Shown: one piece after another, positions 11,299-21,053 of the stretch
Position numbering within the stretch: position 1 is the stretch's first letter
Layout of the letters: every line of letters starts with the position of its first letter
Assembly (NCBI GenBank): GCA_019828545.1
Contig: JACVRA010000109.1
Coordinates: forward strand, 1-64,000
Source: Paracamarosporium sp. OC-R06-R3
Lineage: Eukaryota > Ascomycota > Dothideomycetes > Pleosporales > Didymosphaeriaceae
Length of the DNA stretch: 64,000 nt
Reading direction: 5' to 3'
The notes under the pieces: generated by a model
Seen by the model: the letters and a program-made list of their open reading frames with translations, nothing else
What the model was told of the DNA's origin: nothing
Databases searched by the model: none
Made by a program: the position numbers and the translations under genes

Positions 11299-12151
11299 TA
11301 TGGTGCGATATAGAATGTTTACGTTCGTAGTTGGAATAGCTACCTCATGTAGAAATTTGCCTTTTAAACAAGGGTTACATCTTGGAACGTAGCGCGGACC
11401 GGAAATAGAATTACCACAGTCAACCCCTCGTTTTCCGGCTATTCTGGCCCTAAATCGCAACACCGGCACACTATGCAAAGGATCTACTAGTATGCCCCAC
11501 ACTGCTATGTATTGTGTCAAGGAGCATGCAACATAGTGAAATGTAAAAGTCCGGTATGATAGTGAGTGCCCACATTGATCCACAAAAATTTTGACGCTAG
11601 CCTGTGTCTTGCATGGAGTGTGATTAAAAAGGATTTTGGAGCAAACACGACAACCGCGAAAGATACCTCCAGGCGTACTGAAATAGGGACTAGTAGAAGA
11701 GAACACCAACTATTGTTAGCACTGTGATGCCAGAGAGACACGTAAAGGTTCCTCAATTTACTCTTCCCATCAGTCGTCGCATCACTCAAAAAGTGGGAGA
11801 AAATTACCTGTCAGTCTTGTTCCTCGCTAACAATACTCTCAAACAGCTACTGGAGTTGAATGGCAATGATGAAGTGTGAACTTATCCAGCGTCATACCTT
11901 CACAAGATAAGAACCATGTGGAACTGTCATGTATTATTTATGCACAAGGGATTGCAATTGACACATATTTAAACACCAATCATATTGTCCCTTTGCAATT
12001 CTTTCAACACAGAGCACCCCTGAGTATCAACTCAACGCCGCTCCAAGAAAGTCTGCTATACATCCTCTGCATACTCGAAAAGATACGCTTCCGTTCTCTT
12101 TTTGTCATCACTACCTACGGTATCGACAAATAGTTGAATCAATTCCACTAA
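11299..12151. other. Intergenic, SDR / repeat-protein gene
   Basis: 853 bp between divergent genes. Several short open frames exist on both strands but none has a credible start, splice or family match. Confidence 0.4.
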
Positions 12152-12784
12152 ATGTGCCGCTCAGAGATTCACGTCAAACGTTGTGGATGTCGGTTCGAGG
12201 CTCCTGGCCTCAGCCGCTGTCTCGATGCTATTACCTCGGGTCATAGCCACTGTGGTCAAGTCACCACACGTGAGGTGAATGACAGCTCTCCGTGTCCCTA
12301 TCATCCCTCACACCACGTAGGCTCTAGGAATGAATCTAGGAATGACTCTGCGCGGGATTCTAGGCACGAGTCCAGGCCTGAATCTAGTCACGACTCCAGG
12401 CGCGACTCTAGGCAGGATCCTAGGCGTAACTCTGACCATCATGCGCAACCCGGTAGTTTCCACCACTATCAACCCAGCGACCATAGCCAGAATTACCGCT
12501 ACTATGATCCAACTTCCAGCTACATTCGTAGTGGCAACTATTGGGCAGAGTATGAGACTGAACCCCATGATATGCCTAGTCATCGTGCACCTACGAACTA
12601 TGAACGGCATAGGGATCCTATCCAGCACTATGTCACTAGTGGATCGACTGAACGTAGGGCCTTATATACGACTCATCCTGGTCCTGGCGAATCGTCACGT
12701 GGACCTCGGGCTCGTCGCCGCTCTGAAGATGAAGACGTGGATGAGTATGGATACCCGTTATCTAACCGCCGCCGCCGCCATTAG
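12152..12784 (+). CDS. Hypothetical protein with Cys/His N terminus and SR-x-D/E repeats
   Basis: Intronless, 210 residues, not assignable to a named family. The N terminus (MCRSEIHVKRCGCRF, then further Cys at HCGQ and SPCPYH) has the spaced Cys/His pattern seen in many short fungal proteins and may bind zinc; that is inference. Residues about 58-93 are nine copies of a four-residue unit S-R-x-[D/E], encoded by a 12-nt DNA repeat at 12323-12430. The rest is rich in His, Tyr, Ser and Arg, ends in a run of arginines plus histidine (NRRRRH), and is predicted disordered. The alternating charge and basic tail suggest a nuclear or RNA-associated protein, but nothing proves this. It stands alone between long spacers. 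Confidence 0.65.
   Translation: MCRSEIHVKRCGCRFEAPGLSRCLDAITSGHSHCGQVTTREVNDSSPCPYHPSHHVGSRNESRNDSARDSRHESRPESSHDSRRDSRQDPRRNSDHHAQPGSFHHYQPSDHSQNYRYYDPTSSYIRSGNYWAEYETEPHDMPSHRAPTNYERHRDPIQHYVTSGSTERRALYTTHPGPGESSRGPRARRRSEDEDVDEYGYPLSNRRRRH
12323..12430 (+). repeat. 12-nt coding minisatellite (SR-x-D/E), nine copies
   Basis: Nine tandem units of 12 nt, core TCTAGG followed by a variable six-mer, in frame within the gene at 12152. Copies differ at third positions and in residue 3, so the array is not recent. Length changes by 12 nt would keep the frame. Confidence 0.8.
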
Positions 12785-13685
12785 GTGTTGAGTATAATGG
12801 AAGGATTTTTTTAGAATCCTCAAGCTCGTACGTAGTAAGATCGTTGTACCGCATGCGAGCGGATCACTGAGTAGTCTACAAGAGATTGCTAAGGACTTAT
12901 TATCGCACTAAGCTCGAGTAACCATTACCGGTCCATGACGGAATGACTGAGAGCTTGCAAGCGTCTGATATTGTATTTTTTTTCTTATTTCTTTTTCTCT
13001 CTCTTTCTTACTCTAGACCTGTCTTTTCCATATTCCCCTTCCTTGCACCCTTCCCCGTTTTCAACTTGTTCTCACCACCCCTCACCCCCTTCACACGACA
13101 GCACCACACAGCATACAGAACACAGAAAATAGCTACACAGACAGTCCGGTCCCATCCCAAACTTCCATTCCGTCCCTTCTCGTCCCGTCCCGTCCTGTCT
13201 CATCCCACCCCATCCCACAAACTGCCGTTTCTCAATCAAGTCGCATGACCACAAAAAAAATGAGGGTGTTTTACGCAGTAAAAATATATTGTAGTCTAGG
13301 TACGTTAGATAGCAATACATGCTTTCACCCTGAACTCGTTTCAAACTAACAGTCTCCTATTGCCACTCCATGCAGTTACGACGCATTGCAGACAGACAAC
13401 TGTCTTCAACTTTGCCCATTTCACAGGAATTATACTCTCAGTTGTATCCTATAATCGAGCTTTTGAAGTAAGTCCCTGTCACAATCTCATGCCAGATAGC
13501 AGAAGCCTAATGCTGCATCGTTCCCTATGGTCGTGAGATTGAGCCGATGGCGAGTAAGTGCCGATTTTATATCAGCTGTAGAGTATCTATTTCATTTGTT
13601 TTATCTTCTCGAATCATTCCATGTCATCATCCTATGATTCTCGTTTTCTACAAGCACTGTGGCCTCTACGAAGCCCACGACTCCA
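12785..13685. other. Intergenic, pyrimidine-rich
   Basis: About 900 bp without a supportable gene. Positions 12970-13085 are strongly pyrimidine-rich and 13168-13218 form a degenerate run of five- and six-base units (CGTCC, CATCC). It probably holds the 3' flanks of both neighbouring genes. Confidence 0.45.
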
Positions 13686-16394
13686 TCACACAATCGATAT
13701 AGGATCCAGACTCCGCCCATCCTCAAGTACATCCATAAACTCCATGCCATACACATAACAGTCCCCCAGCAACTCAAAACTCCTCGTACTAATATTCTCC
13801 TGCGGTTGCTCCACGCTTCCCTCCTCATCTACAGCCCGAAGCACAAACGGCGTCTTCCCACACGCCACATAGTGAACCTCATCGCCCTCCCTCGTCAAAG
13901 GCGGAACAAGCACCATATGCCCCATGCTCGTAAACCCAATTTTCCTTCCAGCAGAATGTTTCCCCATCTCATAAACGAAGGTGGTACTAGCCTTGAACAT
14001 ATCCTGTGAGCGCATCTCCCTAATATGCTCCTCGTCAAAGTTCAACTCAGAATCCTGCCTATCTCCCATGTGTTCTGCAGCCTGCTGTTGGATCTGTGAT
14101 AATGTCTGAAGCTGCGATGATTCTGGCTCATCAGGAAGTTCAGGCTTTATAGGAATAAGCTCTTCGATGAGCGCTGCTTGTTTCTGTAGGAGCTCCCAGC
14201 AATGCGTGTTGTATGCGATTCTTTCGGGATCTTCGGTCGTGTCGCCGAGGAGGATGCGCCACGCGACTTCGTCCCTTGGGAGACCAGTAGGATACGGGTC
14301 TGGTACGAATTGATCGAGCGCTTCTATCAAGGCTTTGAAGTCCCGTCCGATGTTTAATACCCGTTTAAGATGTTCGGGCCGCAATTCGAGAGCGTTCTGC
14401 GGATCGGGGTCTTTGATCATCGGATGGTCGATCACGCTGATGATGGTGTCGAACGGCGTTCCCCACACTTCGAGGATCTTGCCGGAGGGGTCGGTATGGG
14501 GAAGTATCTCGGGATCGCAACTTAGCTGATATAGGTGCGGGATTGGCGCTTTGCGTAGAATGGAGCTCCAGTTTGGCACCCAAGAGGGAAGCTCACGGTC
14601 ATCCAGATCGCAGAGGCGCGTATGGATTGACCGGTCGCCGAAGCCTCTTCCGGCAAATTGGAGAAACCACAGTGGCTCATCAGTAGACAAGAAAAGCTGC
14701 GTTGCGCCTAGGAACAAGTCTAGGACACTGATCTGGTAATTCGGTTCTATTTCCCGCGGAGTCGGTACGCCAGCCAGACCGAGGAAAGCGAAGATGTTAT
14801 CTCGCGGATCTGTTGCGTTGAATAGCATTCCTTGGGAGAAGAGATCGTGCAGATCTAGGCCGCCCCCTTTGAACCGTTCTCGAATGGCGGAAATCTGGTT
14901 TAACTTAAAGATATACGCGAGTGGCACGGAACCTCCACCGAACATTGTACCTAAGACATCAAGCGCGCTGGCATTATTCGGATTGTTGAAGGCGGACGCG
15001 AACTTATGCAACTCCTCCCATGAGAGCTCGTTGTCTCCGTATATAACGACCAGCTTTTGCGCCAGGGCAATCTCCTGAACGACCCATGCGCGATTCCAGT
15101 ATTCGCGCTTGAAAAGACGTGAAAGCGCCTCCCAACCAGGGGAAACTTTGTAGCTGCCCGCTTTCTGGAAGTGTGCAAATTGCTTGTCGAGATCCCATGT
15201 GGTGTTCTCAAGATTTCCTGTCATCTTCTTAAGGTGGTGCATGACGTAGTCGCTGTCGTCGTAATTCACAGCGGTGACAGTATTCAGCAGGACGGTCACC
15301 TGCTCGGCTCTCGAGTAGATCGAAGCCATGAGCTTGACCTGGCTCGCGCGCTCAATAACGTCTTCCTGGTTGATGCAGATAAAGTCTACCCAGAGGTAGC
15401 GTTCGCCATTGGTCGGTGCGAGGGAGTACAAGACTTCATAAGCGCTCTCCGTGGTTTGCAGTCTCTTGCCATCAATACCTATAACTCTTGGCCGTGATGG
15501 ATCCGGACCCCAAGCGTAACTTACAGCAGTATAGTCAGGCAAATCCGTTCCGAGGTCAAAATCCACTAACTCACACTCGAACGGTGCCATGATCCAGGCT
15601 CGTTTAACGCGGAGAAGTCGAATATGGCCCTCTTCCACTGCGCGGTACTCGTACAATGCTCTGACGCGCAAACCAGGCGCTTCATCGGCACGCACTCTCT
15701 GAACGTTCCTCCTCTGCCACTTCCGCATCCCCTTGATCAAAAACCCATCAGAAAGATGCGTCAAGCGCACCAACACTCCAAAAGCTACACTTCGAACAAA
15801 GATCTCAAACCCATACAACAGTCCCGCGCCGCATCGCTGGAGCACCATTTTCCGCGTCTCAGGAAACTGCCTCATAAGCGCAAGCAGCAACAAGGCAATC
15901 CCCGGCCCAACAATACTCGACTTCCCAAACACCCACTCCATCACCACAAACGGTGTCGAGACCGCCCCCCACGCAGGCATATGGCTGTACGTCAGATACA
16001 CAGCCACACCCCAGACCAGAATCCCGGTGCCGCCCCAGAACATCTCGAAGAAAGCTTTCTCCCAGGGAAGAACATCGAATCGCGCCTCGATGATGACGCG
16101 ACACATGCGCCAGGTGCCCGGCATGCCCAGGATCTGGAATATGAACCAGATGGCCATGAGGAAGGAACGGATGCGCGAGGGAAGTATCCAGCCGAGGACG
16201 TAGGAGATTATGCATGCGCGCCAACTCATGGCGCAGCGAAAGCCACTCCATGCCATGTGGATGTTTCTTCCGACAAAGCCGGATAGGAACATGATTGTTT
16301 CATTTTCTTCGATGGTGATGGGTCGAAGGGCGGGGTCGGGTGGCTTGGGGCTGTTGGCGTTTGTTGATTCTGGGGCCCTGTTTGAAGTATCCAT
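13686..16394 (-). CDS. Heterokaryon incompatibility (HET) domain protein with N-terminal membrane segments
   Basis: A single open frame of 902 residues. The HET domain begins near residue 295 with the signature DYTAVSYAWG, then YLWVDFICINQED and RASQVKLMASIYSRAEQV, all standard HET blocks (structurally TIR-like). It continues through WNRAWVVQEIALA. Before it, residues about 35-230 contain several hydrophobic stretches (for example WGGTGILVWGVAVYL, GPGIALLLLALM) that look like four or more membrane helices, which is unusual because most HET proteins start with the HET domain. The C-terminal 400 residues follow the common HET tail (VGDCYVYGM-like ending, here LLGDCYVYGMEFMD). HET proteins trigger self/non-self cell death in fusing hyphae; many in a genome have no known partner. 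No NACHT or NWD2 partner gene is adjacent. Confidence 0.92.
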   Translation of the reverse strand: MDTSNRAPESTNANSPKPPDPALRPITIEENETIMFLSGFVGRNIHMAWSGFRCAMSWRACIISYVLGWILPSRIRSFLMAIWFIFQILGMPGTWRMCRVIIEARFDVLPWEKAFFEMFWGGTGILVWGVAVYLTYSHMPAWGAVSTPFVVMEWVFGKSSIVGPGIALLLLALMRQFPETRKMVLQRCGAGLLYGFEIFVRSVAFGVLVRLTHLSDGFLIKGMRKWQRRNVQRVRADEAPGLRVRALYEYRAVEEGHIRLLRVKRAWIMAPFECELVDFDLGTDLPDYTAVSYAWGPDPSRPRVIGIDGKRLQTTESAYEVLYSLAPTNGERYLWVDFICINQEDVIERASQVKLMASIYSRAEQVTVLLNTVTAVNYDDSDYVMHHLKKMTGNLENTTWDLDKQFAHFQKAGSYKVSPGWEALSRLFKREYWNRAWVVQEIALAQKLVVIYGDNELSWEELHKFASAFNNPNNASALDVLGTMFGGGSVPLAYIFKLNQISAIRERFKGGGLDLHDLFSQGMLFNATDPRDNIFAFLGLAGVPTPREIEPNYQISVLDLFLGATQLFLSTDEPLWFLQFAGRGFGDRSIHTRLCDLDDRELPSWVPNWSSILRKAPIPHLYQLSCDPEILPHTDPSGKILEVWGTPFDTIISVIDHPMIKDPDPQNALELRPEHLKRVLNIGRDFKALIEALDQFVPDPYPTGLPRDEVAWRILLGDTTEDPERIAYNTHCWELLQKQAALIEELIPIKPELPDEPESSQLQTLSQIQQQAAEHMGDRQDSELNFDEEHIREMRSQDMFKASTTFVYEMGKHSAGRKIGFTSMGHMVLVPPLTREGDEVHYVACGKTPFVLRAVDEEGSVEQPQENISTRSFELLGDCYVYGMEFMDVLEDGRSLDPISIV

Positions 16395-16709
16395 GGTGGC
16401 AGGTTAGAGGGGAGAAGCAGCATTGTTCTGTCTGTTGCCTAGGTGTGCTGGTGTGGTTATAGTGGAGGGGGAGGAAACTGCGGCTGTGTGGTACGAATAC
16501 GAGGATGTGCCGCATGTGGAAGCTCAACTTGCCTAGCGCCACAGCGTATGCCGATCGATGCGTCAGGCTGGAACTAAAATACATAGTTGGGCTTCACGGC
16601 ACCGTGTAAGTATAAGAATGACATTGCGGGTATAGAACGTAACACTATGACAGCAATTGAGCAGAGCTTTTGCGAAAATCCAGTCCCACCGCTTCCACAC
16701 TCATACCCC
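16395..16709. other. Intergenic, annexin / HET gene
   Basis: 315 bp between two same-strand genes: 3' flank of the annexin and promoter side of the HET gene. No feature was recognised. Confidence 0.4.
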
Positions 16710-19131
16710 TCATCTTCCCGTCTGACAAAGCTGGATACAAAATTCCCTGAAATCGCCCTTCGTCGCTTCCTCAATATCCTCCTCCAACACTCGCCCATAC
16801 TTCTCATCGTACTCCATCTTGACTCTCTGCAGGTGCATACGGTCCCAATGCAGTCTCACCAATCTCGAGATGAGGAGCTCGTAACGCTGCTGCCTCTCAT
16901 GTTTACCAGACGCAGACACCTTGGACGAGGACCCTCGCGGACCGTCTTGGCTAGGAGATTCAATTAAGTCCATGAGGGCGTGGTGCAGAAGCATTGCGTC
17001 GCGGGAAGGACGGTTGATGACGCCGTTGAGGATGTGAGCTATGACCTCGCCCTGCAAATTGTCAGCATTCCGGAGCCCACGTAACTCAAACAAGGGACTT
17101 ACAACTAGGTTGTTGCTCTTCCTCAGCGCGTCGCGTGCGAAGTTGCCCTGGTATTTCCGCTCATACGTCCTCAACACCTCCCTCAAATGACTATCACTCC
17201 TCATAACCACGATCCCTAGCATTGCGCTCTCCCCTCCTTCTCTCGCCTTGAGTGCTTTGTATAGGGTGTCCACGTCACGATTCCGGTACTCGGTTGGCCA
17301 TACATCGCTTTCTTCTTGCTTCTCACCCTCCAACGCCATCAACACCGCTTTCCTGAACTTGTCCGCCTTCAATTCCTTGTCCATGCACTTCGTCAGACTA
17401 TCTCCATATCGCTTGTCCTTGAACGCATCTTTGATTTCTCTGATCTCGTAGTTTTGTCTCCCCATGAGCGCCTCAATAAGGAGCTCTCTTCTAGCGTTTC
17501 CGGACTGGTACCAGTAATTTGCCCAATAGCCCTCGCTCTCATACTTTCCTAACGCGGTGACGTATGCGATCTTTCCAAAGTTGCCAGTTGTCTTGAGTTT
17601 GATGTGTTTCGCAATGTTAATACCACGGCCCTGCACCTTGCAGTGGCGTTTGTACTCGCTTCGCAATTCCAGCATTTGGTCGTGGGAAAGGGCAGGAAGA
17701 ATGTCGATAATGGTGTCCACGTCGATGTTCCGCTGTCCTAGGGCGTCGACGAGCGCAAGCGCATCTCCTTCCGCATCATATATCTTGACTCTCCTCTTTT
17801 CCTTTTCCTTTTCGCCTCTGCGATCACGGCTGCGATCACGGTCGTCGCGCACGCGGCCGTATGCTTCCAATGCCAATTTATCTTTATGTTTTGACTTTCG
17901 CGCCGGACTCGGTGAGCGCTTGGAGGACGAGTGCGACCGTCGGTGTCCACCGCCAAACGATGTACTAGATCCCCGCGGAGACAAGCTATCCAAGGGCTGC
18001 AAATGGTCCAGGTCATCGTCCATGAACATAGCATGCGGCATAGGCGATATTGACTGATACGTCCCATGGTATGCTTCCAACAACGGACTTGGCGGTGGCA
18101 TTCCACCACCTCCACCGCCAGGGTATGCTCCTGGTACTATTGTCTGGATATCTGGCCTGTTTCCGCTCACTGACAACCTGTCCATGCGCTGCGTCAATCC
18201 AGCCGGCGGTGCTCCGCCCACTGACAAGCTGTGCGGTCGCATGCCTGGTGAAGGAGGCGGTTTGCTGCCCCCTGGTTTGATTCCGCCAGGAACCATCTCC
18301 ACGACTTGATGCCCACTGTATGAGGTTGTCGGTCCTGATTGCGATACCGCCCTCTGATGGTTCGGTTGTGGGGAATGCGATCCCATCGGCGGAGGAGGCA
18401 TCGGAGAGGCAGCATATGCTGCTTGCTGTGCGGACGAGGCTGGCGGAGGAGCTTGCGGCGCAGCGTACTGGTGCTGTGCGGGGTAAGGCGGGCTCGCTGG
18501 TTGCGCGGTATGCCTCACAGGCGGTGGAGGGTTTGTTGGCACTACCGGCTTTGGCGTGAATTTGATCTGCTGTGGTGCTGATGCGTACTGAAAGCCGCCC
18601 GACTGTGACGGCGCCCTCATAGGGCCAGCCTGGCTCACGCTCGCAGGAGCAGTGGAATAGTTGTATTGGCCTGTCGCATACTGGACGTGTCCCTGCGGCG
18701 CGTACGAAACGTTCGGTCCGGAGGGTGATCGCGGGTCACCTCCTGTCGCAGCCATGTGGTGCTGAGCCTGCTGCGCCTGCTGCATATAGCCTGGTCGTTG
18801 TTCTGGTGGTAAGTCGCTGTAGTTTCCCATAGTGATGGGCTCACTGCCGTGGGGTCTGGGAGCCATATTTCAGCCTTGTTTGCTCATGCAATTGTTTGCT
18901 TCTCGTCTGGAGTAACAAAGTGGTTGGGGGAGCTCACTCGTATAGCTGTCCCGGCTGCCTAACTTCATAATCGTACTGCGGGGCTGCTGATGCTCCCCCA
19001 TGCTCAGCTGAATGGCCCCCATAATACCCGGGCCCAGGCGATGGTGCCCGCGCATGGCTCCTTGACCGCTCGCGTCTTCCTGGAGACTTTGAGCGCGACC
19101 GTCCTTTGCGGTCGTCAGGACGCAGCGACAT
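16710..19131 (-). CDS. Annexin with long disordered RS/Pro/Gln N terminus
   Basis: Exons 18938-19131, 17103-18855 and 16710-17051 give about 762 residues. The first exon (MSLRPDDRKGRSRSKSPGRR) is RS-rich. Residues about 65-370 are Pro/Gln/Ala-rich low complexity, followed by a basic/acidic patch (SKHKDKLA, RDRSRDRRGEKEKEKRR). The last 350 residues carry degenerate annexin repeats: a first repeat with DALGQRNIDVDTIIDILPALS, then ELLIEALMGRQ, DTLYKALK and NNLVVGEVIAHIL. The second intron (51 bp, GTAAGT donor, GCTGAC branch, GCAG) is a multiple of three, so an unspliced reading would stay open. Canonical type-II calcium loops (GxGTD) are not obvious, so calcium-dependent membrane binding is uncertain. 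Fungal annexins of this long class are thought to act in membrane traffic or septa. Confidence 0.88.
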
Positions 19132-20099
19132 GGTGGGCGAACTGACAGGCCCGGGGACGCGCAGTTGCACTGGAAAAGGAGCGTGTAGGACGTACACCAA
19201 GAGACGCAAGCTTCAGAGAGTGGAATGAGGGCCAATTGGAGGCTACAGACGCGTCTGTGACTGGCACGAGGTCAGCGAGCAAACCTCGGAGGCGAAGCTG
19301 AGGCTGAAAATGCGAAGGCGGGGAGCCTCCGTAGCGCGCAGCTGTTGCGCCGCGCTCCCCATCCGGGCCCCATTGGCCGACAACTGTGGGCCTGTGTGAG
19401 CTGGTGGGGGCCACATCGCATCAGGACAATGCTCCCGTTTGTCGCATACCATGAGGTTGTAGGCAATCCATCCCAGAGTAATTAACATTGTGAGCTGCAT
19501 GCTCGTGCTTAGCCAACAGCGCCAAAGTAAGCCCTACTGGCTAGTCGTGCGACCTCTTTTAAGCAGGAGTCAGCATCGCGTCGGGCTATCTCTGTCTCGC
19601 TTCGACACGACCACATCTTCAGCCTTGTGGGCGTCGAGTCGCGACCGCCTCTATCCGCCATTCTTCGCACAAGCTGCCGTAGCCACTATGTTGGGAGAGA
19701 CCGGCCATTTACAGCCGGGGAAACTCGTGTGCCTGGCAGAAACTGCGCCCGTTCGCCTGCCCTAACGTATAGCTCAGGGTCCTTCACCGCCCATGGGTGG
19801 ACTAAGAAGGATGCTAGAAAAAGAAATTGAGTGGAGCAGACCCTACAGCAAGATGGAAATGCAGTCATACATTTATCGGAGAAATCTGACCCGGTCTGGC
19901 TGCTGGATCCTATCAGAGAATGTATAGTTGCTTGTGGGTGGCCATGTGAAGCAGCACACGCCGGCCCGACCCTAAGACGCCACAAGTCCCAGACGAGGTT
20001 CAGCTGAAGAAATCGGGGCGCCCTATCATCGCATTCATATATAGAGGAATGTCATGCTCCGATCAGTCCTTTCCATAGCCCTTTCTTGCCGCGCCAAAC
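19132..20099. other. Divergent intergenic region, annexin / 2EXR-like gene
   Basis: 968 bp between divergent genes; GC-rich on the annexin side. Open frames here have no family match and probably reflect base composition. Confidence 0.4.
20038..20044 (+). promoter_or_regulatory. Putative TATA box
   Basis: TATATAG about 60 bp upstream of the ATG at 20100, in suitable position for that gene. Confidence 0.35.
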
Positions 20100-21053
20100 A
20101 TGTCGTCCGTGCCTATCGCTCCGCCGGAGAACCTCCAGCTCCAATCGCCTCTGCTTCGTCTTCCTGCTGAGATAAAGAATGCCATATACAGTCACTGTTT
20201 TGACGCCGGTGAACCCATTGTCGACGCCGTCGTTGGGTGTCCGAGACCTGAGGATGGGATAGCCCCCAATCTCGGCGTCAGCATTCTTCAGACATGTCGC
20301 CGCGTGTATTATGAAGCCGATCGCAGTTCACTGTTCGCCCAGAATCGACTCCGCTTCTCGACCGTTGATCGCGTCCGCAGCTTCTTCAGATCTCTAGATC
20401 AACATGAATTATACCGTGAAAGCGTGCAAGATGTCGAGATCGACGCTCGACATGTTCATTCCGATCATCCGGGCATCGCAAGAGAATGGTTGCACTACTT
20501 AGCATGGGGGAACGGTAAATGGGGGAAGATTCTTGGTTCTCTCCGTGTTGACAGTCCTGGGTTAAAATGCCTACGACTAAACTTTGAGTCCTGGCCTTGC
20601 ATCCCAATGTTCCGAGCAGACCTCTGGAACCTTTTGAGGAGCATGCTGATGCACATCGAAGGCCTAGAAAGAGTCATGATAGTTGGGGCTAGCAAAGGCA
20701 GGGGCATGGTTGCACATGCGCCTTGGTCACCTGTTCACTTCGTCGGTGGTGATGATGTGGGGTCAGACGATTTAGTTGAGCGTATGTGGAAGGTTGTGGG
20801 CAGTGGGGACGACGACCTCACCAATAAAGTCATCAGATGGGAGCGTCGAGATGGAAGGTTGTACCTGGAGGTCGTCACAAAGACATACCTCGTCAAACAC
20901 ATCGATCGTAGGTGGGCCGGTCCTTGCACAAGGAAGAATTGCACCGATGCGTGGCCTATAAACGGTTCCTGCACTTGGTTCGCCTATCAGAATCGCCATT
21001 CGGACGTTACAAATCCCACAACGAAGGGCCTCAATCCCAGCGCCTCCGGATGA
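20100..21053 (+). CDS. 2EXR/F-box-like domain protein
   Basis: Intronless reading gives 317 residues. Near the N terminus, SPLLRLPAEIKNAIYSHCF is the start of the fungal 2EXR/F-box-like module (L-P-x-E-I-x-x-x-I-Y), followed by ILQTCRRVYYEA, the second conserved block. The remaining sequence is typical of the large, poorly characterised fungal family in which this module is followed by alpha/beta repeats; the function, possibly ubiquitin-ligase substrate choice, is unproven. The last 30 codons are less protein-like, and a GTAGGT at about 20909 could be a donor giving a different C terminus. As read, its last 23 bp overlap the 3' end of GPI2 on the other strand. Confidence 0.75.
   Translation: MSSVPIAPPENLQLQSPLLRLPAEIKNAIYSHCFDAGEPIVDAVVGCPRPEDGIAPNLGVSILQTCRRVYYEADRSSLFAQNRLRFSTVDRVRSFFRSLDQHELYRESVQDVEIDARHVHSDHPGIAREWLHYLAWGNGKWGKILGSLRVDSPGLKCLRLNFESWPCIPMFRADLWNLLRSMLMHIEGLERVMIVGASKGRGMVAHAPWSPVHFVGGDDVGSDDLVERMWKVVGSGDDDLTNKVIRWERRDGRLYLEVVTKTYLVKHIDRRWAGPCTRKNCTDAWPINGSCTWFAYQNRHSDVTNPTTKGLNPSASG

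Noticed and set aside
11149..11789. Minus-strand frames of 186 and 90 codons upstream of the SDR
   Set aside because: They read through intron 1 and the promoter of the five-exon SDR gene and have no family match.
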